Assembly: GCA_026770615.1 (NCBI GenBank)
Contig: MU631695.1
Location: forward strand, 16,838-29,572
Source of the DNA: Pavlovales sp. CCMP2436
Taxonomy: Eukaryota > Haptophyta > Pavlovophyceae > Pavlovales
Reading direction: 5' to 3'
Length of the DNA: 12,735 nt
Position numbers and translations under genes: made by a program. The notes under the pieces are model-generated. The model did not search any database. It was not told the origin of the DNA and saw only the letters and a program-made list of their open reading frames with translations. Shown piece by piece: positions 6,853-10,466 of this stretch (the first letter of the stretch is position 1; each line of letters starts with the position of its first letter).

Positions 6853-7733
6853 AAATATCTAAAAAAACGTACGGCCCCGTAAACGGTCTTCCAGATTCCC
6901 AGTGGTGCAGCAGCAACAAACTGTGTGTGTGTGTTCGTGTGTGTGTGTGTGTGTGTGTGTGTGTTTATTCGGTTGAAATATACATATTACTGATAGGGAT
7001 TCAAGCTGGCGTCGGACTATTTGTTGCTGATTTAAATCTATATGTATTGGCGTCCATCCATTCATGCCGCTGTATGCATGTGGACACTTACCACCCCCCT
7101 CCCCCTTTTTAAAAAGTAGGTACTCTGGCGTGACTTCGCAGCAGATCAAGAGGCGCATGGGCACACATACTTTATTATACATGTGGACACTTACCGACAC
7201 CACACCCCCATTTTTTTTTATAAAAAATAGGTACGCTGGCGTGACGTCGCAGCAGATCAAGAGGCGCATGGGCACCGAGTTCGCCAAGCAGATTCTAGGC
7301 CTCGGCGATAAGGTGAGTCACACTTCGAAAAAACAAAAAACTAAAATTGTCACAATGTCACAATGTCACAAATTTACGCACTTAGGCCACGGCGACAAGG
7401 TGAGTCACTTTGCTACTCGAGAACTGTAACCCCCCCCTCCCCCTCCCCCTCTCCCACCCCCTCCCTCTCCCGACAAGGTGAGTTACACTTTCAAAAAAAT
7501 GAAATAAATATCACAATGTCACCGCCCCGTATCCATCGACGGGGCCATCGATGGCCCCGTGTGACCCCCCCCCCCCCCCCCGCCCCCGCCCCCCCGTTCG
7601 CCGCTGCGCGCGCGCGCGCGCCCGCTAATTGATGTGATTATGATTATAAGTAGAGCATCTCATGCGAACGTCTTAACGTCGTATTCATATTACTATTAAC
7701 TATATTCCAATTCTCTAGGTCAAGGCCAACTGA
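599..7733 (+). CDS. Class III PLP-dependent aminotransferase, glutamate-1-semialdehyde-aminomutase-like (15 exons, N-terminus incomplete)
   Basis: Fifteen GT-AG exons join into 1323 nt without a stop until TGA at 7731-7733, giving 440 residues; class III enzymes usually have about 430-480, so only a short N-terminal part is missing. Fold-type I motifs appear in the right order: SGTEAV (PLP phosphate loop, exon 4), YHGWWDG (exon 5), LLFDEVYTGFR with the cofactor-binding Asp at 3856-3858 (exon 8), and IYGKTLGGGMP with the Schiff-base Lys at 4199-4201 (exon 9). The middle (VLVSPLQGLNPNNS, exons 6-7) and RFDPSRPVRVAYVIGTF (exon 10) differ from plastid HemL, so I infer a separate GSAM-like subgroup, seen in algae and bacteria and sometimes as a domain of larger enzymes; the substrate is unknown. 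All active-site residues I could check are present, so the gene is probably functional. Exon borders are inferred from splice consensus and frame continuity, not from transcripts. Confidence 0.85.
853..895 (+). repeat. Copy of exon 1 3' end with its donor site
   Basis: Positions 853-895 equal 639-681 with a single synonymous difference (TCA to TCG). The copy keeps the reading frame and the GTGCGTG donor. A possible acceptor GAG at 831-833 would give an in-frame alternative exon (834-888). Confidence 0.9.
1002..1131 (+). repeat. 65-bp tandem duplication over the intron 1 / exon 2 acceptor
   Basis: Units 1002-1066 and 1067-1131 share GGACCTGCCCACTGACT, a GT run, an acceptor (TGCAG or TATAG) and GGCAACCGCGC. 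The second unit leads into the full exon 2; the first stops after 11 exon bases. Confidence 0.9.
1121..1233 (+). CDS. Exon 2 of aminotransferase
   Basis: Acceptor TATAG at 1116-1120, donor GTGAGT at 1234; 113 nt that completes the split Gly codon. It carries NRALDVSGSYGVNVCGYDRY, matching the N-terminal substrate-side segment of the family. Its first 11 bases also follow an earlier acceptor (TGCAG) at 1055 in a tandem copy. Confidence 0.85.
1340..1451 (+). repeat. Repeat of exon 3 acceptor
   Basis: CTTCATGCGTAGGTGCTCGG occurs at 1339-1358 and again at 1429-1448, where exon 3 begins after TAG. Only the second copy continues into coding sequence. Confidence 0.85.
1440..1511 (+). CDS. Exon 3 of aminotransferase
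   Basis: 72 nt (24 codons) between acceptor GCGTAG and donor GTGCGC. It encodes LGPLHPVIAPVISALREVS, the 'lGp.hp.iap.i..l' helix before the PLP phosphate loop. A copy of the acceptor and first bases lies at 1340-1362. Confidence 0.85.
1715..1798 (+). repeat. Dispersed structured repeat, copy 1
   Basis: It holds a GGGGTAGG-like start, a strong hairpin (AGCCG/CCTCGTT against AACGAGG/CGGCT, 1727-1755), then GGCGAGCTGCGCA and AGCGCACGT. It is related to 6188-6285 and, inverted, to 1951-2040. The hairpin sequence differs between copies but stays pairable. Family unknown; a SINE- or MITE-like element is possible. Confidence 0.6.
1825..1918 (+). CDS. Exon 4 of aminotransferase (SGTEAV loop)
   Basis: 94 nt between acceptor ATCCAG and donor GTACGC at 1919; a plausible branch point CTAAT lies at 1813-1817. 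It encodes HMSGTEAVMCAVRLCRF followed by RRPLIVTFAG, the phosphate-binding loop and the following strand. Three decayed copies of its 3' half occur in the next intron. Confidence 0.9.
1951..2040 (-). repeat. Dispersed structured repeat, copy 2 (inverted)
   Basis: On the minus strand it reads CCGGGGAAAGGATATATCAG, then CAGCCGC, an imperfect hairpin, GGCAAGCTGCACACAGCGC and ACGTCATTCT. It aligns along its length with copies at 1715-1798 and 6188-6285. Confidence 0.6.
2094..2119 (+). repeat. Decayed copy of exon 4 3' half (first)
   Basis: GCCTGTGCTGCTTTGGTTCA resembles the exon 4 stretch GCCTGTGCCGCTTCAACACG. It is short and the most diverged of three such copies in intron 4. Confidence 0.5.
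2241..2384. repeat. Short element with 14-bp perfect inverted ends
   Basis: GCGGGCAATAAGAA at 2241-2254 is exactly inverted at 2371-2384. The interior repeats AAGAAACTGAGCCTC twice (near 2262 and 2340). No clear target duplication was seen, so a MITE is possible but unproven. Confidence 0.5.
2394..2452 (+). repeat. Decayed copy of exon 4 3' half (second)
   Basis: AGCCTGTG is followed by CACTCATCGACACATTCG, equivalent to exon 4 CGCTCATCGTCACATTCG after a small deletion. It shares TTCCTAAA...GCCGC...GTGT downstream with the third copy. Confidence 0.75.
2514..2590 (+). repeat. Decayed copy of exon 4 3' half (third)
   Basis: Positions 2514-2560 follow exon 4 1870-1915 almost base for base (GCCTGTGCCGCTTTTAACAC, then CCGCCCACTCATC). 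The donor region is altered and a stop (TAA) has appeared in frame. Confidence 0.8.
2599..2662. repeat. Long hairpin in intron 4
   Basis: Left arm 2599-2624 pairs with right arm 2640-2662; TACTCCCCCGGACA and its complement pair perfectly, as do GGCGTCTC and GAGACGCC, with a 3-base bulge. The 15-base loop contains GGTACC. It ends about 40 bases before exon 5. Confidence 0.8.
2705..2784 (+). CDS. Exon 5 of aminotransferase (YHGWWDG)
   Basis: 80 nt after CCCCTAG, ending at donor GTACTT. It encodes AYHGWWDGVQPGPGNERPVV, equivalent to the 'YHG..D' segment that stacks near PLP. Two more copies of its 3' end follow at 2866-2890 and 2988-3037. Confidence 0.9.
2822..2965 (+). repeat. AAG and ATA/ATG microsatellites
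   Basis: An (AAG)n-rich run lies at 2822-2868 and (ATA)n passing into (ATG)n at 2932-2962, all within intron 5. Confidence 0.9.
2866..3037 (+). repeat. Two copies of exon 5 3' end with donor
   Basis: The first, 2866-2890, keeps TGCCTCAAGGTAC. The second, 2988-3037, keeps GGTCCTGGCAACAAGAGGCC and the GTGGTGGGTGTGCTGTGCCT stretch before CAGGTTAAT. The second reads GPGNKRPVVGVLCL, close to exon 5 GPGNERPVVDVLCL. Confidence 0.85.
3090..3167 (+). CDS. Exon 6 of aminotransferase
   Basis: 78 nt (26 codons) between acceptor TTAAAAG and donor GTGTGC. It encodes DMAPASLALIKLRASEIACV then LVSPLQ, the 'iAav.vEP' strand. The usual Glu is Ser here; from memory, members of this divergent subgroup also lack it. 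Confidence 0.85.
3231..3306 (+). repeat. Dispersed repeat family B, copy 1
   Basis: It contains TGTTGTTGCTGCAC, GAGACCGTTTACGGGG, CGTTTTT and ATATTTACACAC. The same order occurs inverted at 6849-6924 in intron 13. Confidence 0.75.
3450..3512 (+). CDS. Exon 7 of aminotransferase
   Basis: 63 nt (21 codons) between acceptor GAATAG and donor GTGACT, encoding GLNPNNSPPSDLVLMDSKMR. It is a linker that continues the NPLQ-like motif of exon 6. GC content rises sharply against the flanking introns, which supports the borders. Confidence 0.8.
3772..3902 (+). CDS. Exon 8 of aminotransferase (FDEVYTGFR)
   Basis: 131 nt between acceptor AAATAG and donor GTAAGT. It encodes RLYSAWLKNLREICTTSNVP then LLFDEVYTGFRMAPKGAQ. 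The Asp (3856-3858) is the residue that pairs with the PLP pyridine nitrogen. The longest exon, and the clearest family signature. No duplicate of its ends was seen. Confidence 0.95.
4162..4249 (+). CDS. Exon 9 of aminotransferase (PLP lysine)
   Basis: 88 nt from acceptor CGATAG to donor GTGATC. It encodes YYGVQADVVIYGKTLGGGMP then CGVVCGKRE, with the Schiff-base Lys codon at 4199-4201. The last ~37 bases recur at 4455-4491 before a different donor (GTAACA); frame continuity with exon 10 works from this first copy. Confidence 0.93.
4277..4383 (+). repeat. 82-bp tandem repeat in intron 9
   Basis: GCAAGTCGGCGGATGTTAAA occurs at 4278-4297 and again 82 bases later, each preceded by a TTTTGTAT-like stretch. 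Confidence 0.85.
4455..4491 (+). repeat. Copy of exon 9 3' end with an alternative donor
   Basis: GGCATGCCGTGCGGTGTGGT plus GTGCGGCAAGCGCGAGGT is identical to 4214-4251. It is followed by GTAACA instead of GTGATC, a donor at least as good by consensus. Confidence 0.9.
4560..4721 (+). repeat. 108-bp tandem duplication in intron 9
   Basis: Units 4560-4613 and 4668-4721 share AACAGGCAGTRACGATTGCG-like sequence, AGAGATTGCGGACCGGTCC and a G run. It is not derived from a visible exon. Confidence 0.85.
4804..4975 (+). repeat. Duplicated intron 9 end plus exon 10 fragment
   Basis: GTTCTTTTAACGTCC occurs at 4804 and 4961. Downstream of the first, 4917-4939 resembles exon 10 5053-5075 (AGCCGTCCCGTCCGCGTGGC against AGCCGCCCCGTTCGTGTGGC). 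The older unit has lost the acceptor. Confidence 0.75.
5033..5137 (+). CDS. Exon 10 of aminotransferase
   Basis: 105 nt (35 codons) between acceptor TACCAG and donor GTAATA. It encodes LMRRFDPSRPVRVAYVIGTF followed by AAAPMILGCMDAFLK. GTF occupies the place where class III enzymes use Thr to contact PLP phosphate of the partner subunit. Decayed copies of both ends lie at 4917-4944 and 5205-5223. Confidence 0.88.
5205..5223 (+). repeat. Decayed copy of exon 10 3' end
   Basis: GACGCGTTACTCAAGGAG mirrors exon 10 GACGCGTTCCTCAAGGTA, with the donor GT changed to GA. Confidence 0.65.
5280..5350 (+). repeat. Copy of exon 11 5' half with its acceptor
   Basis: Matches 5389-5459: GTAACTAACAG, then TGGGTTGGCAGCAAGGAGGG and TATTCGGGGGCGCAGGAAATG. 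Several differences are at third codon positions; the copy loses alignment after ATGATGAC and has no donor nearby. Confidence 0.9.
5405..5521 (+). CDS. Exon 11 of aminotransferase
   Basis: 117 nt (39 codons) from acceptor CTAACAG to donor GTGTAT. It encodes WVGSKEGVAAYSGAQEMTDD and ends in SEGLPLRMQ. The 5' half is copied upstream at 5285-5350 and the 3' end twice downstream, at 5642-5685 and 5781-5825. Confidence 0.88.
5642..5825 (+). repeat. Two copies of exon 11 3' end with donors
   Basis: 5643-5685 (CAGCTGGCGTCCGAGAGACT, donor GTATTA) is closer to the exon; 5782-5825 (TAGCTGGCGTCTGAGGGATT, donor GTATCT) is more diverged. Both keep CTCCGCATGCAG|GT. Confidence 0.9.
5881..6182. repeat. Possible inverted-repeat insertion in intron 11
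   Basis: TAACCACAATTTT (5881) is inverted with one mismatch at 6170-6182. Inside are stacked inverted repeats: GCAGAGAAAT/ATTTCTCTGC (6023/6053), TTCTGGC/GCCAGAA (6036/6061) and AGTCCG/CGGACT (6068/6083). No target duplication identified. Confidence 0.4.
6188..6285 (+). repeat. Dispersed structured repeat, copy 3
   Basis: It contains TGGCTAAGGGTAGG, hairpin AGCCGCCCC/GGGGCTGGTT, GGCGAGTTACGCACACAGCG and CACGTCGTTCT. It lies in intron 11 just after a possible inverted-repeat element. Confidence 0.6.
6286..6305 (+). repeat. Copy of exon 12 acceptor region
   Basis: CACACAGCCTGACGGCCGTC parallels the exon 12 start CACACAGAACCTGACGACCG with a small deletion. Confidence 0.6.
6327..6425 (+). CDS. 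Exon 12 of aminotransferase
   Basis: 99 nt (33 codons) from acceptor CACACAG to donor GTGAGT. It encodes TVWTVLFTTPGRYHWLFQYY then LRAEGVALSW, C-terminal domain of the subgroup. A 5' fragment is repeated at 6286-6305 and a diverged 3' fragment at 6474-6512. Confidence 0.88.
6474..6570 (+). repeat. Decayed copies of exon 12 3' part and exon 13 5' part
   Basis: 6475-6512 (TTGGCTCTTCTAGACCTACC) parallels exon 12 CTGGCTCTTCCAGTACTACC. 6543-6566 (AGGCTGGCACTGGTCACTGC) parallels the exon 13 start AGGTGGGCACTGGCCGCTGC. Both are eroded. Confidence 0.65.
6649..6758 (+). CDS. Exon 13 of aminotransferase
   Basis: 110 nt from acceptor TTTTCAG to donor GTACGC. It encodes VGTGRCLFSLDFTQGDYDAL and continues to RMRDDGWW (last codon split). 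A decayed copy of its 5' end lies at 6543-6570. The intron starts with almost the same bases as exon 14. Confidence 0.88.
6765..6964 (+). repeat. GT microsatellites in intron 13
   Basis: (GT)n and GTGTGGTG runs at 6765-6852 and 6921-6964 flank the family B repeat. Confidence 0.9.
6849..6924 (-). repeat. Dispersed repeat family B, copy 2 (inverted)
   Basis: On the minus strand it reads TTTGTTGCTGCTGCAC, GAAGACCGTTTACGGGGCC, CGTTTTTT and ATATTTACACAC, matching 3231-3306. GT microsatellites border it on both sides. Confidence 0.75.
6991..7017 (-). repeat. 37-bp end motif, partial copy
   Basis: TGATAGGGATTCAAGCTGGC followed by GTC is identical to the reverse complement of 8200-8222; the rest of the motif is diverged. 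See 8186-8222 and 12344-12380. Confidence 0.75.
7074..7270 (+). repeat. ~107-bp tandem duplication over the exon 14 acceptor
   Basis: Units start CATGTGGACACTTACC (7077 and 7181), run through a C-rich and T-rich tract and an acceptor, then share TCGCAGCAGATCAAGAGGCG plus CATGGGCAC. The first unit diverges after GGGCAC, the second continues as exon 14. Confidence 0.92.
7231..7312 (+). CDS. Exon 14 of aminotransferase
   Basis: 82 nt from acceptor AAATAG to donor GTGAGT. It encodes YAGVTSQQIKRRMGTEFAKQ then ILGLGDK. A 5' copy precedes it (7125-7164) and two 3'-end copies follow (7385-7410, 7470-7492). Confidence 0.85.
7385..7522 (+). repeat. Two copies of exon 14 3' end with donor
   Basis: GGCGACAAGGTGAGTCAC at 7391-7408 and CGACAAGGTGAGTTACACTT at 7470-7489 repeat the true GGCGATAAGGTGAGTCACAC. 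The following AAAAA...TCACAATGTCAC part of the intron is copied too. Confidence 0.88.
7539..7560. repeat. 22-bp perfect palindrome
   Basis: ACGGGGCCATC and its exact complement meet at 7549/7550. GCCCCGT at 7524 can pair alternatively with ACGGGGC, giving competing hairpins in intron 14. Confidence 0.85.
7719..7733 (+). CDS. Exon 15, last exon of aminotransferase
   Basis: Acceptor TCTCTAG is followed by GTC AAG GCC AAC TGA: four residues (VKAN) and the stop. The phase matches exon 14. It is very short, so the boundary rests on acceptor quality and on the total coding length being a multiple of three. No AATAAA-type signal was noticed just downstream. Confidence 0.6.
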   Translation, partial: VKAN

Positions 7734-8185
7734 CTACCAGCTGGGTTCGGCTCTTTTAAAAGATCGGCGCCAGAGGGCCTCCACGCGCCCGCCTTTACAA
7801 GATCGGCGGGTGCGGCTCTTTCAAAAGTTGACGAAACCGCGCGGCTGCTCGGTGGCGTGGATGAAACCGCTGACGAAACTGACGAAACTGACGAGGCAGA
7901 GCGCGGGAGCAGCCGGATGATGGTCGGAGGCCAGTAGGCAGTCGCTCACAGAACCTGATGATATGTAGGAAAGAATCGAGCGTGCGGCTGAGCATCGCAT
8001 TAAAAGCCAACCTCTACTATCGGTTCAACAACAACAACAACAACAACAACAAAAAAGTCGAGTGGGTTCGCTAGCCAAGCCACTGCCCCGTTCGCGCCAA
8101 GCGCAAAGTCGGCCATTCCACGCCAGTGCAGCATGCACGGGACCGTTCGGGGAACGCGCTTCACGTGCATAAATATGATGATATA
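7734..8185. other. Region after the aminotransferase; no gene seen
   Basis: It contains a direct repeat (CGGCTCTTTYAAAAG at 7749 and 7813), three TGACGAAAC units (7828-7893), a CGGCTGCTC/GAGCAGCCG inverted pair and a CAA microsatellite. No convincing reading frame or poly(A) signal. Confidence 0.5.
8026..8052 (+). repeat. (CAA)n microsatellite
   Basis: Nine CAA units followed by a short A run. Confidence 0.95.
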
Positions 8186-8222
8186 ATTCAGAACAGTCAG
8201 ACGCCAGCTTGAATCCCTATCA
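8186..8222 (+). repeat. 37-bp end motif, copy in intergenic region
   Basis: ATTCAGAACAGTCAGACGCC then AGCTTGAATCCCTATCA. It matches 12344-12380 with two substitutions and, inverted, 6991-7013. Confidence 0.85.
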
Positions 8223-8483
8223 GTATATATAATAAGATGATAATGAAAAACAATAGCGTAAGTGAAGATGATAGTGATGAATGGCGCAAACCGACGACTG
8301 TAGTTTCGTCAGTTTGCGCCAGAATACCTTGTCTTGTGCGGCTTTGTACCAGCTCTTTGACACGCCAACGCCGACTGCTTGACCGTGAAAGTTGAATAAG
8401 CTGACGTTGTTGAGCTCGTGAGTTAGGTCGTGTCCGTAGGAGATCAGCGCGGTCGCCTGTTGCGTCGCGATGCGTAGACTCAC
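8220..8483 (-). other. Possible coding fragment, 87 codons, unknown
   Basis: An open stretch includes ISYGHDLTHELNNVSLFNFH and GVGVSKSWYKAAQDKVFWRK, of normal composition. It lies downstream of the 8572-8784 remnant on the same strand and could be another exon or remnant of the same unit. No family recognised; it could be chance. Confidence 0.25.
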
Positions 8484-8571
8484 GATGTCATGAACATGCG
8501 AGGAAGTCGATCGACATGCTCATGCGCATCACATGTCCCACACAGCAGCATAATTTCCGATTGGAAATATA

Positions 8572-8784
8572 CTAGTCGATGTCTGTGACGCCGAGGGCGA
8601 CGTACTGCGGCGCGAGGGCAGCGTACTTGATTGTCTTGAAGATGTAGTCTGTACAGCCTATTAAATAGGGGGTATTCAGCACGCTGTAGCCAACTAACCG
8701 CGTGGCGGGGACCCAGGATCACCGCACATTGCCGTGAACGCCATGGCATGGGGATCGCCAGCATTCAATCAGGTTGATGATGCG
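8572..8784 (-). pseudogene. Coding-like remnant of unknown gene
   Basis: Read from 8784 down, the frame gives 21 codons, a TGA (8721-8719), then 48 codons to TAG at 8574-8572. It contains WVPATRLVGYSVLN and TDYIFKTIKYAALAPQYVAL, which look like ordinary protein with GC-ending codons. The first ~40 codons align without gaps to plus-strand 12164-12290, including the TGA. A GTTAG acceptor-like site precedes it. I do not recognise the protein; it may belong to a transposon. Confidence 0.4.
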
Positions 8785-8871
8785 GCCTAACGTTGATGTA
8801 TTGAAATCAATAAAAGAAAGAAGAAAAAATCTACATGGAGGTCGAATTCGGACATATGGGCGCACGTGCCA

Positions 8872-9042
8872 GCAGCGTGCCGGCTCTTAGAAAGCCCCGC
8901 AGGGCCCCCGGGGGCCCCGCCGGAGGCGCCTATGTGACTAACATATAACTAACTTGTCACATAGCCCGGGGGCCCACGGGGCCCCACGGGCCCCACGGAT
9001 AATCCCCGTACGTTACGCCTTTTCTAAGAGCCGGGCAGCGTG
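8872..9042. mobile_element. 155-bp fold-back MITE with 8-bp target duplication (hAT-like)
   Basis: Terminal inverted repeats CCGGCTCTTAGAAA (8880-8893) and its complement (9021-9034) are flanked directly by GCAGCGTG on both sides (8872-8879 and 9035-9042). Inner arms CTATGTGAC (8930-8938) and GTCACATAG (8956-8964) also pair; GC-rich arms lie between. An 8-bp duplication is typical of hAT (also P and Merlin) elements. No coding capacity. Confidence 0.88.
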
Positions 9043-9485
9043 TGTGTATATATTCCGCTCGAGTCTGTGCTTGTGTGTATAATTTATTCCGCTCGAGTCT
9101 TCTCATCGTCGTCGGTTCATAACGATGTCACTTTTGCAAAGGTGGAAACACTTTTTCTGCCAAGGGTGGAGACATTATCAGCGTCAATAGAATAAAATAT
9201 CACATCGAGTTATTACAAATCTATCTAGAAATAACATCTTTGACATATGTAGTTAAATTCTTAATTATTTGCGGGTTCAGGGATACAAATCGAGTAAAAG
9301 CAGGGTGTTACGGTTCAGGAATGGATCGGATTTCAAAGATTTCGAATAATATGTGTGTCCTAAACAATGTGTTTTGGGATAAGCGAGATATTGGCAATAT
9401 TGTTTTCAATATTACCAGCGATAACTTTTTCCAATATTTTTGGCATACATAACCATATTAACTTTGCTTTATTTTTTTGAAGACT

Positions 9486-9655
9486 TATATTGCAGCGAAG
9501 ATTTCGTGTTACCTATATTAAAAATATATAACATATTTATCATATGTAATCATATATTGCAGCAAAGATTTTGTGTTACCTACAGTAAAAATATATAAGC
9601 ATATATTTAACATATTTCGTCATATATTGCAGCGAAGATTTTCTACATACATGCA
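9486..9655 (+). repeat. AT-rich tandem repeat, 2.5 copies, period ~67-70
   Basis: TATATTGCAGCRAAGATTT starts at 9486, 9553 and 9623; units share GTGTTACCTA and AAAAATATATAA followed by CATATTTA. Confidence 0.88.
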
Positions 9656-9827
9656 TATATAGGCAACATATCAAAGCAATATCTTTGCCATATTTACAGT
9701 GGGAGACCAGCCAATATACTTTTTAATATAAGTTCATTAAAAAAAGCAATATCTAGCCTAGACGGCAAACGGTTTTTCAATGTTTCAATATGTTATGTTT
9801 TAATGTTTCATAATGGTTCACTGACGC

Positions 9828-9845
9828 AACCCTAACCCTAACCTA
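9828..9845 (+). repeat. Interstitial telomere-like motif (CCCTAA)n
   Basis: AACCCTAACCCTAACCTA: two full CCCTAA units with partial flanking units, in AT-rich DNA. Too short to be a chromosome end; it may be a relic or chance. Confidence 0.55.
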
Positions 9846-9954
9846 GTGTTCCAATGTTTTCATGTGTTCTTGTTTTCGTCATAATTTAATGTTAAATGTT
9901 TAATAAACGAATGTTCTTTTAATGTCCAAATCTACTTGCTAAATAGAGGCCGCT

Positions 9955-10030
9955 GAACGGAGGAATTCTCAGGCTCGGGGGACGGAGGAATTCTCAGCCC
10001 TCCGTCCCCGAGATCTCCCGGGGGACGGAG
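9955..10030. repeat. GC-rich inverted repeat with direct repeats
   Basis: CTCGGGGGACGGAGG (9974-9988) pairs with CCTCCGTCCCCGAG (9999-10012) apart from one extra G. ACGGAGGAATTCTCAG occurs twice (9957 and 9981), and GGGGGACGGAG a second time at 10020. Confidence 0.75.
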
Positions 10031-10166
10031 CCGGGGAGGACCCTGTGTAGGCCGCAGATGACGAGCGGCGCCGCGGGGAAGGGTGGCCGCGTGGGCACTA
10101 GCTCAATGCAACCCGGCACTCCAGCGGGCACGATGCCGAAGGCAGCCCGCGGGGGCCCCTGCTGCA

Positions 10167-10466
10167 ATGCTCGGCGCGCAGCCCGCGCGCGACGCACCGC
10201 CGGCGGACGACGCACCGCCGGCGGACGGCGCGCCGCCGGCGGACGGTGCGCCAGCTGCGGGCGGGTTCGTCGCCTTGCCCGAGGCGGGCGTGCTGGCGGC
10301 GCTCGGGCAGGCGCAGTTGGCCGGCGGCGTGGCAGCCCAGCCGTCCGACGGCGGGAGCACCGACGGCGGCGCGAGCGGCTTGTCGACATACGCGCGCGGC
10401 ATCGGCGGTGGCACGGCGGCCGCGGCGGGCGTCGCCCATTGTCTGCTGCGTGCCTTAATCGGCTAA
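10167..10466 (+). CDS. Hypothetical low-complexity Ala/Pro/Gly-rich protein (doubtful)
   Basis: The first in-frame ATG gives 99 codons with DAPPAD repeats, then GGFVALPEAGVLAALGQAQL and a Gly/Ala-rich tail; AATAAA follows at 10481-10486. GC content is very high, and all frames on both strands stay open for long here, so openness alone is weak evidence. No homologue recognised. It may be an exon of a larger gene or not coding. Confidence 0.25.
   Translation: MLGAQPARDAPPADDAPPADGAPPADGAPAAGGFVALPEAGVLAALGQAQLAGGVAAQPSDGGSTDGGASGLSTYARGIGGGTAAAAGVAHCLLRALIG
10191..10262 (+). repeat. 18-bp tandem repeat, 4 units
   Basis: GACGCACCGCCGGCGGAC occurs twice exactly, then two variants with GGCGCG and GGTGCG starts. 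It encodes DAPPAD-type hexapeptides in the 10167-10466 frame. Confidence 0.9.

Larger units (their letters stand above)
9043..9950. other. AT-rich non-coding region
   Basis: No supported gene. A short repeat ATTCCGCTCGAGTCT occurs at 9052 and 9087; a ~68-bp tandem repeat and a telomere-like motif follow. A 70-codon open stretch at 9240-9452 has no recognisable content. Confidence 0.6.

Noticed and set aside
6649..6882. Open stretch running from exon 13 into GT repeats
   Set aside because: The second half is a VCVCV microsatellite translation; the donor at 6759 restores frame with exon 14.
2094..7522. Exon copies as retroposed mRNA fragments
   Set aside because: Copies carry intron sequence beyond the splice sites and lie beside their source, which fits DNA duplication.
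599..7733. Exon copies as a CRISPR-like or classical tandem-repeat array
   Set aside because: Units differ in length and content, each matches its own neighbouring exon edge, and there are no regular spacers.
599..7733. Exon copies explained purely as haplotype assembly error
   Set aside because: Many copies are diverged well beyond allelic differences and end at different points; it remains possible for the near-identical ones at 853 and 4455.
8480..8764. 94-codon minus-strand open stretch
   Set aside because: A neighbouring frame shows conserved, natural-looking peptides shared with another locus; this one is likely its shadow.
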